A stretch of DNA of 64,000 nucleotides from Paracoccaceae bacterium (GCA_030148745.1 JASBSV010000005.1:1-64000); one strand, 5' to 3'; shown: positions 9,372 through 18,618, numbered from the stretch's first letter. Notes: generated by a model from the letters alone, not told the origin. Numbers and translations are program-made.

Positions 9372-10133
9372 ATGGTTGTGCAGATGCAGAAAAAATCCAG
9401 TGTTTTATTGAAAATGTTCGCAACCCTCGGTCTTGTGGCGGCTCTTGGCGCCTGCGCCCGGCCGGATTTGCCCAGCAGGAACAGTGATCCTTTCGAGAAT
9501 CAGAACCGCGCCACCTATGAAAGCAACCTGGCACTGGATCGCGGCGTTATCCGCCCGGCCTCTCAGGTTTATGGCAGGCTGCTGCCTGAACCGATCCGGC
9601 AGGGGGTCGGCAATTTCGCCGCCAACCTCAGCTTGCCAAGCCTTGTGGTCAACAAGATCCTGCAGGGCGACGTTGAAGGCGCCGGGAAGAATGGAATGCG
9701 GTTCTTGTTCAACACCGTCTTTGGCCTTGGCGGGGTTCTGGACCCGGCCTCGGACGCGGGGCTGTTCGCGGCGGATACCGATTTTGGCGAAACGCTTTAT
9801 AAATGGGGCGTGCCGGAGGGGAACTACGTCGTCCTGCCGGTCATCGGCCCTTCGACCGAGCGTCATTTTGTTGGACGGGTTGTCGATCTGTTCACCAATC
9901 CGGTGACCGCGGGTCTGCCTGCGCCGGAAAAATACTGGGACCTTGGCACCAAGGTCGCATCACGATTGGGTGAAAGGTATCGTTTTTCCGATAGTGTCGA
10001 CTCTATCTATTACGACAGCGCCGATGGCTATAATCAGGCCCGGCTGCTTTATCTTCAGCACCGCAGATATAATCTGGGTGTTAGTGTTGTAGAAAAAAGT
10101 GGAAGTATTTTCAATGAATTATATGGACAGTAA
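9372..10133 (+). CDS. mlaA: MlaA/VacJ family phospholipid-transport lipoprotein
   Basis: The 253-residue protein starts with a lipoprotein signal peptide ending in the lipobox LGAC (Cys28). The MlaA domain follows with DPFENQNRATYESN, LPEPIRQGVGNFAANL and NTVFGLGGVLDPAS, all typical of the family. MlaA sits in the outer membrane and removes mislocalised phospholipids from the outer leaflet, passing them to periplasmic MlaC. The next gene is an MlaC homologue whose start lies inside this one, so they are translationally coupled. The mlaFEDB permease genes are not here. An alternative ATG at 9384 would shorten the signal peptide by four residues. Confidence 0.93.
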   Translation: MVVQMQKKSSVLLKMFATLGLVAALGACARPDLPSRNSDPFENQNRATYESNLALDRGVIRPASQVYGRLLPEPIRQGVGNFAANLSLPSLVVNKILQGDVEGAGKNGMRFLFNTVFGLGGVLDPASDAGLFAADTDFGETLYKWGVPEGNYVVLPVIGPSTERHFVGRVVDLFTNPVTAGLPAPEKYWDLGTKVASRLGERYRFSDSVDSIYYDSADGYNQARLLYLQHRRYNLGVSVVEKSGSIFNELYGQ

Positions 10134-10716
10134 GCTTAGCCGTCGTAGCCTCATCGCGGGTGCGGCGGCCGTTCTTGCTGCTGGCCCGGCCCTGGCATTG
10201 ACCAAGGATCAGGCGCGGGTTCTGGTGGATAATCTGGTCGGTGAAATCAACGCGGTCATCAACTCGGGTCAGTCCGAGAGCGAGATGTTCGTCTCTTTCG
10301 AGAAGATTTTTGCCAAATATGCGGATGTAGACGCGATCGCCCGCTATACGCTGGGCCCGGACGCGCGCCGGGCGAGCCCTGCGCAGATGCGCGCCTTTAC
10401 CGATGCGTTCCGCGGATATATCGGCCGTCGCTACGGCCGGCGTTTCCGCGAGTTTATCGGTGGTCAGATCGAGGTGGTCGATGCCCAGAAGGTCAAAAGC
10501 TTTTACGAGGTGAAAACCCGCGCCAGGCTCAGGGGGCAGGCGCCGTTTTTCATGACCTTTCAGGTCACCGACCGTTCAGGCAGCGACAAGTTTTTCAACC
10601 TGATGATCGAAGGGGTGAACCTTCTCTTGACAGAACGCTCGGAAATCGGTGCGCTTCTGGATCAGCGCGGCGGCGATCTTGACCGGCTGATCCGCGATCT
10701 TAAAACGCTCGGCTGA
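10114..10716 (+). CDS. mlaC: MlaC/Ttg2D family phospholipid-binding periplasmic protein
   Basis: The 200-residue protein has an N-terminal signal with a twin-arginine-like SRRSLIAG at residues 9-16 and a hydrophobic stretch ending near ALA, so Tat export is possible. The mature part has the MlaC pattern, with VSFEKIFAKYADVDAIARY and a C-terminal INLL-like region (GVNLLLTERSEIGALLDQRGG in full; shown only as the family tail). MlaC shuttles phospholipids between MlaA and the inner-membrane Mla complex. I chose ATG 10114, which has a GGAAG site 8 bp upstream; a GTG at 10099 is possible. The start overlaps mlaA by 20 bp. Confidence 0.9.
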   Translation: MNYMDSKLSRRSLIAGAAAVLAAGPALALTKDQARVLVDNLVGEINAVINSGQSESEMFVSFEKIFAKYADVDAIARYTLGPDARRASPAQMRAFTDAFRGYIGRRYGRRFREFIGGQIEVVDAQKVKSFYEVKTRARLRGQAPFFMTFQVTDRSGSDKFFNLMIEGVNLLLTERSEIGALLDQRGGDLDRLIRDLKTLG

Positions 10717-10761
10717 CCGGGGAGCGACGAGGCGGGTGGCGCGCGCGAAACCGCGCGCCGC

Positions 10762-12966
10762 TCAGTTCCCGCCGCCCAGAATCTGACGCAAGACGTTAAA
10801 CAGAATATTCTCTGTCCGGCGCTTTTTTCTGGCCGGCTGGGGCTGGCTTGCCGCGACTTTGGGGGGCGAGGCAGGCTCGATCATCGGCAAAGGTTTGACA
10901 GGCACGCCCTCTTCGACCTTTTGCATCATCTCTTGCCAGATCGCAGCGGGCAGGGTGCCGCCGGTGACGCCGGTCAGGGGGGCGTTGTCATCATTGCCCA
11001 TCCAGACGCCGGCGACGTAATCGGCGGTAAAGCCAACGAACCACGCGTCCCGCGCCGATTGTGTCGTGCCGGTCTTTCCGGCGACCGGGCGGCCTTTCAG
11101 CCTTGCGTTTTTGCCGGTGCCGCGCTCAACCACCTGGTTCATCATATAGACCAGTTGCCGGGCCGCATCGTTCGAAATGACGCGTTCCTTCATGCCGCCC
11201 GACTGATCCATCAGCGGGGTATTGTCGCCCTGAAGTTTCAGCTCGATCAGCCCGTAAGGTGTGACACTGCTGCCGCCGTTGAGGAACCCTGCATAGGCGC
11301 CGGTCATCTCAAGCACGCTCGCCTCGGATGCGCCCAGGGCCAGGGCCGGTCCCATGGCCAGATCGCTTTCGATGCCGAAACCGGCCGCAACCTTGCGGAC
11401 ATTGTCACGCCCCACCGCTTCGGAGACACGCACCGCCGGAACATTGAGCGACAGCCGCAAAGCATCGGTCAGGGTTACCGGGCCAAGATATTTGCGCGAG
11501 TAATTTTTGGGCGACCAAGGGCCGGATCCGGGTATGTCTATGGTCAGCGGGGTGTCCTGCACGACATCGGAATAGCTATATCCCATATCCAGAGCGGTGG
11601 CATAGACAAAGGGTTTGAAGGCCGAACCGGTCTGGCGTTTGGCCATGGTAGCGCGGTTGAAGCCGCCCGAGACGGTGGGATCGCGCCCGCCGACCATCGC
11701 GCGCACAGCGCCATCGGCGGACATCACGACAATCGCCGCTTCGGCGGACGAATCCTTGCTCACCCGGTCCTTGAATATCGTTGCCAGCGCCTCTTCGGCG
11801 GCAGTCTGGATCTTGGGGTCGAGCGTTGTGCGCAGGATCACGTCTTCGGTCGTGTTGCGGGTCAGGAATGAAGGGCCACTGTCCATCACCCAATCGGCGA
11901 AATAGCCGCCCGACTGGGCCTGAGCTGCATCCGACAGCGTAGCGGGATTGGTCCGGGCATAATCGGCCTGCGCCTTGGTCAGATAGCCCTGCTCTTCCAT
12001 AAGTCCGATGACAACATTGGCGCGCTGTTGCGACAGTGCCAGATCGCGGGTGGGGGCATAGCGTGACGGGGCGACCAGCAACCCTGCCAGCATCGCCGCC
12101 TCGGCGGGCCGGACCTCGGACGCCGATTTGCCAAAATAGCGCTGTGCAGCGGCCTCATAGCCACGCGCGCCGGCCCCGAGAAATGCCCGGTTCAGATAGA
12201 TCGTCAGGATTTCGTCCTTGGTGTATTTCAGCTCCATCGCCATGGCAAAGACCGCTTCCTTGATCTTACGCCAGAGCGAGCTTTCGCGGCATTTGGCTTC
12301 GTAATCGGCCTCGGATTTTCCTGATTTGGGATCATAGGGGATGCCCAGGCAAAGAAGCTTGGCCGTCTGTTGCGTGATCGTTGAGCCACCGTTGCCGGTC
12401 AGCGGGCCGCGCCCTTCGCTCAGGTTGATGCGGATGGCGCTGGCAATCCCGCGCGGACTTACCCCGAAATGGCTGTAAAAGCGGCGGTCTTCGGTCGCGA
12501 TGACGGCGTTTTTCAGTGCCGGCGACACGGATTTGGCGGTGATCATCCCGCCAAATTGATCGCCGCGCCAGGCGAAGGTTTCGCCATAGCGGTCCAGAAT
12601 GGTCACTGATCCGCGCGTGCGCCCGTCAACCAGATCGGTCGATTTGGGAAGCTGCACATAGTAATAGCCGATGCCGATGGCCACCAGAATAGCGACGACG
12701 ATGGCGGCGCGCAGAAAAAGTTTCCAGATCAGGTGCAGGAAAAACCCCGCGATGCCGGTGATCACACCGCCGATCCGGCCCAGCGGGCCCTTTGACCGCG
12801 TGCGCCGCGGCCGTTTGGGCGGGCGTCTGCCGCCACCGCCACCGCCGTTGGCCCCGTTCCGGGACGAGTTTCCAGTCCTCGATGTGGGTTTGGCGCCCTT
12901 TGATCGGGGTTTGGAATATCTCTTGTCGGCCACAAGAGACGGACGTTTCTTTCCGGGGCCGCTCAT
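10762..12966 (-). CDS. Class A penicillin-binding protein (PBP1A-type glycosyltransferase/transpeptidase)
   Basis: The 734-residue protein has a very basic, Gly- and Arg-rich cytoplasmic tail of about 65 residues, one transmembrane helix near 85-105, a GT51 glycosyltransferase domain with ATEDRRFYSHFG (catalytic Glu about 159) and GGSTITQQTAK, and a transpeptidase domain with the active-site TGSAFKPF (SxxK) and KTGTT. It polymerises and cross-links peptidoglycan in the periplasm. I chose ATG 12966 over an upstream TTG in frame. It is convergent with mlaC; a GC-rich palindrome without a T-run lies in the gap at 10738-10759. Confidence 0.95.
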   Translation of the reverse strand: MSGPGKKRPSLVADKRYSKPRSKGAKPTSRTGNSSRNGANGGGGGGRRPPKRPRRTRSKGPLGRIGGVITGIAGFFLHLIWKLFLRAAIVVAILVAIGIGYYYVQLPKSTDLVDGRTRGSVTILDRYGETFAWRGDQFGGMITAKSVSPALKNAVIATEDRRFYSHFGVSPRGIASAIRINLSEGRGPLTGNGGSTITQQTAKLLCLGIPYDPKSGKSEADYEAKCRESSLWRKIKEAVFAMAMELKYTKDEILTIYLNRAFLGAGARGYEAAAQRYFGKSASEVRPAEAAMLAGLLVAPSRYAPTRDLALSQQRANVVIGLMEEQGYLTKAQADYARTNPATLSDAAQAQSGGYFADWVMDSGPSFLTRNTTEDVILRTTLDPKIQTAAEEALATIFKDRVSKDSSAEAAIVVMSADGAVRAMVGGRDPTVSGGFNRATMAKRQTGSAFKPFVYATALDMGYSYSDVVQDTPLTIDIPGSGPWSPKNYSRKYLGPVTLTDALRLSLNVPAVRVSEAVGRDNVRKVAAGFGIESDLAMGPALALGASEASVLEMTGAYAGFLNGGSSVTPYGLIELKLQGDNTPLMDQSGGMKERVISNDAARQLVYMMNQVVERGTGKNARLKGRPVAGKTGTTQSARDAWFVGFTADYVAGVWMGNDDNAPLTGVTGGTLPAAIWQEMMQKVEEGVPVKPLPMIEPASPPKVAASQPQPARKKRRTENILFNVLRQILGGGN

Positions 12967-13094
12967 CAATACCAAATCCGCTACTACTGCTCTTTTTCAG
13001 GTACGATACAGGCTGGCCACGGGAAAGTGGAGGACCATAAGCGCTTCTTCGCCGCTTTTTTGATGTGCCTAAAAATTAGTCAGAAAGACAAATT

Positions 13095-13111
13095 TGTGCA
13101 AAAAATGTGCA
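13095..13111 (+). promoter_or_regulatory. Tandem TGTGCA direct repeat upstream of glnK
   Basis: TGTGCA occurs at 13095-13100 and again at 13106-13111, 11 bp apart, or one helical turn, in an A/T-rich stretch about 110 bp ahead of glnK. NtrC is known to control glnK-amtB in related bacteria and its half-sites contain GTGCA, but its usual site is an inverted rather than direct repeat, so the assignment is tentative. Confidence 0.25.
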
Positions 13112-13217
13112 AACTGGCGTGTTTTACCGCGTGATTTCCTTATGACGAGCTTGTGAACCTCGGCCCTGATCGCACTGATCTGGAGCGACGAGAAACGCCA
13201 CGTGGAAGGGGTTAGAC

Positions 13218-13556
13218 GTGAAACTGATAATTGCAGCTATTAAGCCGTTCAAACTGGAAGAGGTCCGCGAAGCGCTTACTTCGGTCGGGGTACGCGGCAT
13301 GATGGTGACCGAGATCAAGGGCTTTGGCCTGCAATCGGGTCACACGGAAATTTATCGCGGGGCCGAATACGCCGTGAACTTTGTCCCAAAGGTAAAGCTG
13401 GAAATCGTGGTTTCGGCCTCGATGGCCGATCAGGTCGTCGAGACGATCCGCACAACGGCAAAAACCGACAAGATCGGCGATGGCAAAATCTTTGTCCTGG
13501 ATGTGCAGAGCGCTGTGCGCGTGCGGACGGGCGAAACCAACGAAGACGCGATCTGA
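13218..13556 (+). CDS. glnK: Nitrogen regulatory protein P-II (GlnK)
   Basis: The 112-residue protein is a complete P-II protein. The T-loop carries the uridylylation site Tyr51 in RGAEYAVNF, and the C-terminal signature GDGKIFVLDVQSAVRVRTGE is present. GlnK senses 2-oxoglutarate, ATP/ADP and glutamine status and blocks the AmtB channel when nitrogen is sufficient. Translation starts at a GTG with AAGGGG 7 bp upstream. It is followed 29 bp later by amtB, the usual pairing, which is why I call it GlnK rather than GlnB. The two genes share the terminator after amtB. Confidence 0.95.
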   Translation: MKLIIAAIKPFKLEEVREALTSVGVRGMMVTEIKGFGLQSGHTEIYRGAEYAVNFVPKVKLEIVVSASMADQVVETIRTTAKTDKIGDGKIFVLDVQSAVRVRTGETNEDAI

Positions 13557-13585
13557 TGATGCGCCGTACTGAAAGGACCAATGGA

Positions 13586-14908
13586 ATGAAATTCTCAAAG
13601 ACGATCCCTCTTGCTGCGCTGGCAATGGCGCTGCCGACACTGGGTCTGGCCCAGGAGGCGGATACAACCCCGGTCAATGGCGAGATCGGATTCATCCTCA
13701 ACACCTTCATGTTTCTTGTCACCGGGTTTCTGGTTTTCTGGATGGCGGCCGGCTTTGCCATGCTGGAATCGGGGCTGGTGCGCGGCAAGAACGTTGCGAT
13801 GCAGCTGACCAAGAACGTCACGCTGTTTTCCATCGCCTCGCTGTTTTACTATCTGGTCGGCTATAACCTGATGTATCCGGGCGATGCCTGGACGATCAAC
13901 GGGGTGTTGGGCGCCTTTGCGGTGACCTTTCTGGAGCCTGTCGGTCTGGCCGGCGCGACGCCGGATCTGACCTATGCCTCGGTCGGATCGGACTTTTTCT
14001 TTCAGCTGATGTTTGCCGCGGCGACCGCCTCGATCGTATCGGGGGCGCTTGCCGAACGCATCAAACTGTGGCCGTTTTTGATCTTTGTCGTGCTGTTGAC
14101 GACTTTCATCTATCCGATTCAGGCCAGCTGGAAATGGGGCGGCGGCTTTCTTGATCAGCTGGGCTTTCTCGATTTCGCGGGATCGACAGTGGTCCATTCG
14201 GTTGGTGGCTGGGCTGCCCTTGCCGGCGCTTTGATCCTTGGCCCGCGCATCGGCAAATACAAGGACGGCAAAACCGTTCCGATGCCGGGCTCGAACCTGG
14301 CTCTGGCGACGCTTGGCACATTCATTCTGTGGCTCGGCTGGTTCGGGTTCAACGGCGGCTCGCAGCTTTATATGGATACCGCAGCCAATGTTGCTGACAT
14401 CAGCCGTATCTTCTCTAACACCAACACCGCTGCGGCCAGCGGGGCCGTGGTGGCGATGATTGTCACCCAGATTCTTTACAAAAAGCCCGACCTGACGATG
14501 ATCCTGAACGGCGCTTTGGGCGGGCTTGTGTCGATCACGGCGGAGCCTTTGACGCCGACGCTGGTATCGGCCACGCTGATCGGCGGTGTGGGCGGCGCAT
14601 TGGTTGTCTTTGCCGTGCCGCTTCTGGACCGCTTTAAGATCGATGATGTTGTCGGTGCAATCCCGGTTCACCTTGTAGCCGGCATCTGGGGCACCATCGC
14701 GGTTGTCTTTACAAACGGCGACGCAAGCCTGACGGCGCAGCTGACCGGTATTGTCGTCGTGGGCATCTTTGTCTTTGTCGTCTCGGGTATCTTCTGGCTG
14801 ATCCTCAAGGCCGTGATGGGCATTCGCGTCAGCGAAGAGGATGAGATCATGGGCCTTGATATGGCCGAACTGGGGATGGAGGCCTATCCGGAGTTTTCGA
14901 ACGGCTGA
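13586..14908 (+). CDS. amtB: Ammonium transporter AmtB
   Basis: The 440-residue protein has a signal peptide ending near GLAQE (residue 24) and about eleven transmembrane helices. The two pore histidines of the family are visible in DFAGSTVVHSVGGWAALAG and AIPVHLVAGIWG. AmtB conducts ammonium across the inner membrane and is gated by GlnK, encoded just upstream. I placed the start at ATG 13586, preceded by GAAAGGA, rather than at in-frame ATGs at 13556, because the shorter form begins directly with a signal peptide. Transcription should end at the hairpin at 14935-14960. Confidence 0.95.
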   Translation: MKFSKTIPLAALAMALPTLGLAQEADTTPVNGEIGFILNTFMFLVTGFLVFWMAAGFAMLESGLVRGKNVAMQLTKNVTLFSIASLFYYLVGYNLMYPGDAWTINGVLGAFAVTFLEPVGLAGATPDLTYASVGSDFFFQLMFAAATASIVSGALAERIKLWPFLIFVVLLTTFIYPIQASWKWGGGFLDQLGFLDFAGSTVVHSVGGWAALAGALILGPRIGKYKDGKTVPMPGSNLALATLGTFILWLGWFGFNGGSQLYMDTAANVADISRIFSNTNTAAASGAVVAMIVTQILYKKPDLTMILNGALGGLVSITAEPLTPTLVSATLIGGVGGALVVFAVPLLDRFKIDDVVGAIPVHLVAGIWGTIAVVFTNGDASLTAQLTGIVVVGIFVFVVSGIFWLILKAVMGIRVSEEDEIMGLDMAELGMEAYPEFSNG

Positions 14909-14934
14909 CGGTCCTCCCTGTCGGTCAAAACCTG

Positions 14935-14960
14935 CCCGGGCGTTCGCGCCCGGGTTTTTT
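14935..14960 (+). terminator. Rho-independent terminator of glnK-amtB
   Basis: A perfect 8-bp stem, CCCGGGCG with CGCCCGGG, closes on a stable TTCG tetraloop and is followed directly by six T residues. It lies 26 bp after the amtB stop and reads in the plus direction. Confidence 0.93.
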
Positions 14961-15034
14961 GTTGCCGTCTGCGTTAAGCGGATGCGCCAAGAAGACCAGG
15001 TGCCCCGCCCGTAGCGCTTGCCCGTCGGTAGGGA

Positions 15035-15067
15035 GCCTCCGGCGGGGATATTTCATCCAAGAGGAAG
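15035..15067 (+). repeat. 33-bp intergenic repeat, copy 1
   Basis: This copy begins GCCTCCGGCGGGGATATTT and ends AAGAGGAAG. On the minus strand it lies 17 bp past the stop codon of the aromatic aminotransferase gene. It matches the copies at 24570, 33376 and 46468 over the full 33 bp with a few changes, mostly in the six bases between the two conserved blocks. Confidence 0.75.
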
Positions 15068-15084
15068 CTGCAGATCGCCGGATC

Positions 15085-16269
15085 CTAGATGCCGCAGTCG
15101 ATAATTGCACGGGTCAGGATCGGGACGGTCCGGGCATTGAGGCCGGCGATGTTCATCCTGCTGTCACCGACCAGATAGATCCCGCGGTCGCGGCGCAGCG
15201 CCTCAACCTGTTCAGGGGAGGCGCCAAGGCGCGAGAACATGCCGCGGTGGCTGGCCAGAAAGGCGAAGCGGTCGGAGCCGGAGAGGCTTTGTAACTGGCT
15301 TGCCAGCTGCTCGCGCAGCGAAAGCATGCCGGTGCGCATCGCTTCAAGCTCGCTTTGCCAGGAGGCGCGCAGCGCGGGATCTTGCAGGATCATGGTCACG
15401 AGCCGCGCCCCATGGTCGGGTGGAAAGGAGTAGTTCTGGCGGTTGAGAAACGCCAAACTCTCTTGCGCGAGTGCGGCGTTGGCCGGGGTGTCGGCGAGGG
15501 CGATCAGAATGCCGGCGCGTTCCCGGTAGATCCCGAAATTTTTCGAGCAGCTGGCCGCGATCAGCATTTGCGGGAGCTGAGCGGCCAGATGGCGCAGGCC
15601 AAGCGCGTCTTGCTCAAGCCCGTCGCCAAACCCCTGATAGGCGATATCGACAAAGGGGATCGCGCCGGTTTTCTGGAGGATCCGGGCGATTTCCTGCCAC
15701 TGGCTGATGTTGAGGTTGGCGCCGGTGGGATTGTGGCAGCAGCCATGCAAGAGAACGATGTCACCGGCTTTGGCCTGCGACAAATCCCGGGTCATCGCGT
15801 CGAAATCCACGGCGCGTGCGGCGTCATCGAAATAGCGGTATTCGGTGTGGTTCAGGCCCAGATAGCGCAGGATCGACAGATGGTTGGGCCAGGTCGGTGA
15901 AGACACCCAGACCGTGGCATCCGGTGAGGCCATGCGCACCAGCTCGAGCGCCTGACGGATAGCGCCGGTGCCGCCCGGGGTTGCCGCGGCGGCGAGCCTG
16001 CCGCGCTGGGCGCTGTCGCCCAGAGCCAGCCGGATCATCACGTCGTGAAAATCGGGGTCACCGGCAAGGCCGGTATAGGATTTGCTTGTCTCGCTCTGCC
16101 AAAGTTGCTGTTCGGCGGTCTTTACCGCCTGCATGATCGGGGTGACGCCATCTGCATTGCGGTAGACACCGACGCCCAGGTCGATCTTGTCTTCGCGCGG
16201 GTCATCACGAAACATCTGCATCAGCATCAGGATCTTGTCCTTTGGCTGAGCGGTCAGAGAGTTCAGCAT
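15085..16269 (-). CDS. Aromatic amino acid / aspartate aminotransferase, TyrB-AspC type
   Basis: The 394-residue protein is a class I PLP-dependent aminotransferase. Evidence includes LGVGVYRNADGVTPIM near residue 31, HGCCHNPTGANL at 175-186, the PLP lysine Lys243 in SCSKNFGIYRERAG, and DSRMNIAGL with the substrate-carboxylate arginine near the C-terminus. It exchanges amino groups between aromatic amino acids or aspartate and 2-oxoglutarate. The start at 16269 overlaps the sseA stop by one base (TGATG), so the genes are coupled. A repeat copy follows the stop. Confidence 0.92.
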   Translation of the reverse strand: MLNSLTAQPKDKILMLMQMFRDDPREDKIDLGVGVYRNADGVTPIMQAVKTAEQQLWQSETSKSYTGLAGDPDFHDVMIRLALGDSAQRGRLAAAATPGGTGAIRQALELVRMASPDATVWVSSPTWPNHLSILRYLGLNHTEYRYFDDAARAVDFDAMTRDLSQAKAGDIVLLHGCCHNPTGANLNISQWQEIARILQKTGAIPFVDIAYQGFGDGLEQDALGLRHLAAQLPQMLIAASCSKNFGIYRERAGILIALADTPANAALAQESLAFLNRQNYSFPPDHGARLVTMILQDPALRASWQSELEAMRTGMLSLREQLASQLQSLSGSDRFAFLASHRGMFSRLGASPEQVEALRRDRGIYLVGDSRMNIAGLNARTVPILTRAIIDCGI

Positions 16270-17126
16270 CACGCGGCTCCGGTTGCGATCTTGAGGTCGG
16301 GATACATGCCCCATTCGCTCCATGAGCCGTCATAGAGCGCGTGGTTGCGGTGGCCGATGCGTTCAAGCGCGAGCGACAGGATCGCGGCGGTGACGCCCGA
16401 GCCGCAGGTGGTGATCACCGGTTTGCCCAGATCGATGCCGGCATCGGTAAAGGCCGCTTTGATCGAGCCAGTCTCTTTCATGGTTCCATCGGGGTTCAGC
16501 AGGGTTTTGTAGGGAAGGTTTTTGGAGCCCGGAATATGGCCGGCGCGAAGGCCTGGACGCGGCTCGGGCGCTTCGCCGCGGAACCGTTCGGCGCTGCGCG
16601 CGTCGATGATTTCGAAATCGCGCAATTTCGAGGCCGCCGCGACCTGGGTTACATCCTTGATCATCTGATTTTGCCGCTGAACCGTCATGTGCCGGTCGCG
16701 GATCGGCGGGGGCATATCGTCGACCGGCCGCCCCTCGGCCTGCCATTTGGGAAAGCCGCCGTCCAGAACCGCGACATCGCTTTTGCCCATCAGCCGGAAA
16801 AGCCACCAGACGCGCGCGGCCGAAAAGAGGCCCGAGCCGTCATAGACAACCACCTGATGACCGTCGCCCACGCCCATCGCGCGCATGCGTGACATGAATT
16901 TTTCGACCGGCGGCACCATATGCGGCATTTTCGAGCGATGGTCGCTGATGTCGTCGATATCGAAAAACCGCGCGCCCGGAATATGGGCCGCGTCATATTC
17001 TGCGCGGGGATCGCGGCCCTCGGCGGCCAGGTACCATGACGCGTCCAGCACCCGCAGATCGGGGTCGTGAAGGTGCTGGTTCAGCCAGTCGGTCGAGACT
17101 AAGGTTTTCGGATCGCTGTTTGTCAT
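16269..17126 (-). CDS. sseA: 3-mercaptopyruvate / thiosulfate sulfurtransferase
   Basis: The 285-residue protein has two rhodanese domains. The second carries the active-site loop TTCGSGVTAAIL with Cys241; the CGSGVTA form is typical of 3-mercaptopyruvate sulfurtransferases rather than thiosulfate-specific rhodaneses. It transfers sulfane sulfur from mercaptopyruvate to cyanide or thiols in the cytoplasm. The stop overlaps the aminotransferase start by one base. Because transamination of cysteine yields mercaptopyruvate, the pair may act together, though that is inference. Confidence 0.92.
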   Translation of the reverse strand: MTNSDPKTLVSTDWLNQHLHDPDLRVLDASWYLAAEGRDPRAEYDAAHIPGARFFDIDDISDHRSKMPHMVPPVEKFMSRMRAMGVGDGHQVVVYDGSGLFSAARVWWLFRLMGKSDVAVLDGGFPKWQAEGRPVDDMPPPIRDRHMTVQRQNQMIKDVTQVAAASKLRDFEIIDARSAERFRGEAPEPRPGLRAGHIPGSKNLPYKTLLNPDGTMKETGSIKAAFTDAGIDLGKPVITTCGSGVTAAILSLALERIGHRNHALYDGSWSEWGMYPDLKIATGAA

Positions 17127-17242
17127 GATTGCCCCCGGAGCGCGTTCATTCCCTGCCTAACGAGGCTCGCGGATTGAGGCAAGAGTGCGGTCTGCCGCCC
17201 TTACGGGTGGTCCCAGAAGGCATCTCGCCGGATCGAGCGACG

Positions 17243-17719
17243 TTATTCGCCGTGACGCAGCAGGCGCTGTTTCTGGCGGCCCCAGTCGCGCTTGGCCTCG
17301 GTCTGGCGCTTGTCGACGGTCTTTTTGCCCTTGGCGATGCCCAGTTTCAGCTTGGCGATGCCCTTGCCATTGAAATAGAGCGACAGTGGAATGAGCGTCA
17401 TCCCCTGACGCGCCGTCGCCTGCCAGAGCTTCGAAAGCTCGCGTCTGGACACCAGAAGCTTGCGGCGGCGGCGTTCTTCGTGGCCGAACGTCCGCGCTTG
17501 CAGGTAGGGGGCGATATAGCTGTTGACCAGCCACAGCTCCCCATCGTCAACCGTGGCATAGCTTTCGGCGATCTGCGCCTGACCCTGACGCAGGGATTTG
17601 ACCTCAGACCCCTCCAGAACGATGCCGCATTCAATATCGTCTTCGATGGCATAATCGTACCGTGCGCGCCGGTTGTCGGCGATCTGTTTGGAGTTGGATG
17701 CAGGTTTCTGGGCCATCAC
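17243..17719 (-). CDS. smpB: SsrA-binding protein SmpB
   Basis: The 158-residue protein has the SmpB hallmarks: [36 protein letters not shown] split across the central barrel, [20 protein letters not shown], and a basic C-terminal tail with [17 protein letters not shown]. SmpB binds tmRNA and brings it to stalled ribosomes for trans-translation. No tmRNA gene is visible nearby. In related genomes it often lies near dapA, as here, separated by the LysR gene. Confidence 0.96.
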   Translation of the reverse strand: MMAQKPASNSKQIADNRRARYDYAIEDDIECGIVLEGSEVKSLRQGQAQIAESYATVDDGELWLVNSYIAPYLQARTFGHEERRRRKLLVSRRELSKLWQATARQGMTLIPLSLYFNGKGIAKLKLGIAKGKKTVDKRQTEAKRDWGRQKQRLLRHGE

Positions 17720-17754
17720 GTTCAGATAGCAGGCCCAGCGACAAGTTCAACCTG

Positions 17755-18609
17755 TCAGGCGCAGCAGCGCAGCCATTGGACAAAGGCCTTGGCCTTGGGG
17801 GTCATCCCGTCCTTTGGCGTTACGATGAAATAGCAATGCGCATCCTCGGCGGCTTCGGCGTGCACCGCAAGCGTTCCCTTCGCGATATCGCTTTCGACCA
17901 ATGCCCGGGGGTGGATTGAAAACCCGTGCCCGGCGCGGCAGGCCGATAAAACCAGCTCTCCGGTGGGCAGTTCGGTGACCGGGGTCCGGTCGGTGATCAG
18001 ATGCATCATCCTTGCCCATTGGCTGAATTCGATATCGGGGGTGCTGATGAACCATGGTGCGGTTTCAGGATCGGGCGAAAGGCTTATACGCTCGGGCGTG
18101 GCGACGGCGACGAAATTGGCGCGCACCAGCTTTTCGATCTTCACATCCGGCCAGTCGCCCTTGCCAAAGCGGATCGCCAGATCGACCCGGTCGCGGCGCA
18201 GATCGACAAGCGCGGGCGAGGGCAGGAGCGAGATCTGAATCTCGGGGTGGTCGACCCAGAATTTACCTAGTCTGGGCATAAGCCAGTTTTCCCCAAACGC
18301 GGGCGTAATTGCTACGACAAGGGGCCGCTCACGGGTTTGATCGCGCAATTCTCGTGTTGCTGCGGCGATGGTGCCGAACCCGTCGGAAAGCGCCTGCGCA
18401 AGCCTCTGACCTTCGGGGGTCAGCGCAATCCCCCGGCCGGACCGCCGCGTCAGGATGCAGCCCATTTCAGCCTCAAGCGCGCGAATATGCTGTGAGATGG
18501 CTGCATGGGTGACGTTAAGGCTCTGTGCGGCGGTGGTCAGACTTTCAAGTCGCGCCGTTGCTTCAAAGGCTCGGAGCGCAAATAGCGAGGGTATATCGTT
18601 CCAGTCCAT
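17755..18609 (-). CDS. LysR-family transcriptional regulator, GcvA-like
   Basis: The 284-residue protein has a winged helix-turn-helix at about residues 6-62, beginning SLFALRAFEATARLESLT with the recognition helix in NVTHAAISQHIRALE. A periplasmic-binding-protein-like effector domain follows. The N-terminal sequence is of the GcvA/AmpR subgroup. I chose ATG 18609; a longer in-frame start would run through the operator-like repeat at 18619-18633. That inverted repeat 10 bp upstream suggests autoregulation, and a small ORF on the other strand is the likely target. The effector is unknown. Confidence 0.9.
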   Translation of the reverse strand: MDWNDIPSLFALRAFEATARLESLTTAAQSLNVTHAAISQHIRALEAEMGCILTRRSGRGIALTPEGQRLAQALSDGFGTIAAATRELRDQTRERPLVVAITPAFGENWLMPRLGKFWVDHPEIQISLLPSPALVDLRRDRVDLAIRFGKGDWPDVKIEKLVRANFVAVATPERISLSPDPETAPWFISTPDIEFSQWARMMHLITDRTPVTELPTGELVLSACRAGHGFSIHPRALVESDIAKGTLAVHAEAAEDAHCYFIVTPKDGMTPKAKAFVQWLRCCA

Positions 18610-18618
18610 CTTTATATT

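Noticed and set aside
10738..10759. GC-rich palindrome GGCGCGCG-N6-CGCGCGCC between mlaC and the PBP gene
   Set aside because: It has no T-run on either strand and alternating GC repeats are common in this base composition.
13114..13132. Sigma-54-like sequence before glnK
   Set aside because: GG and GC are 11 bp apart where 10 is required, and the rest of the consensus does not fit.
13595..14671. Long antisense open frame across amtB, and similar ones across cobN, the TPP enzyme gene and the secretion ATPase gene
   Set aside because: They lie fully inside well-identified genes, lack family-like sequence and are Arg-, Gln- and His-rich as expected for GC-rich shadow frames.
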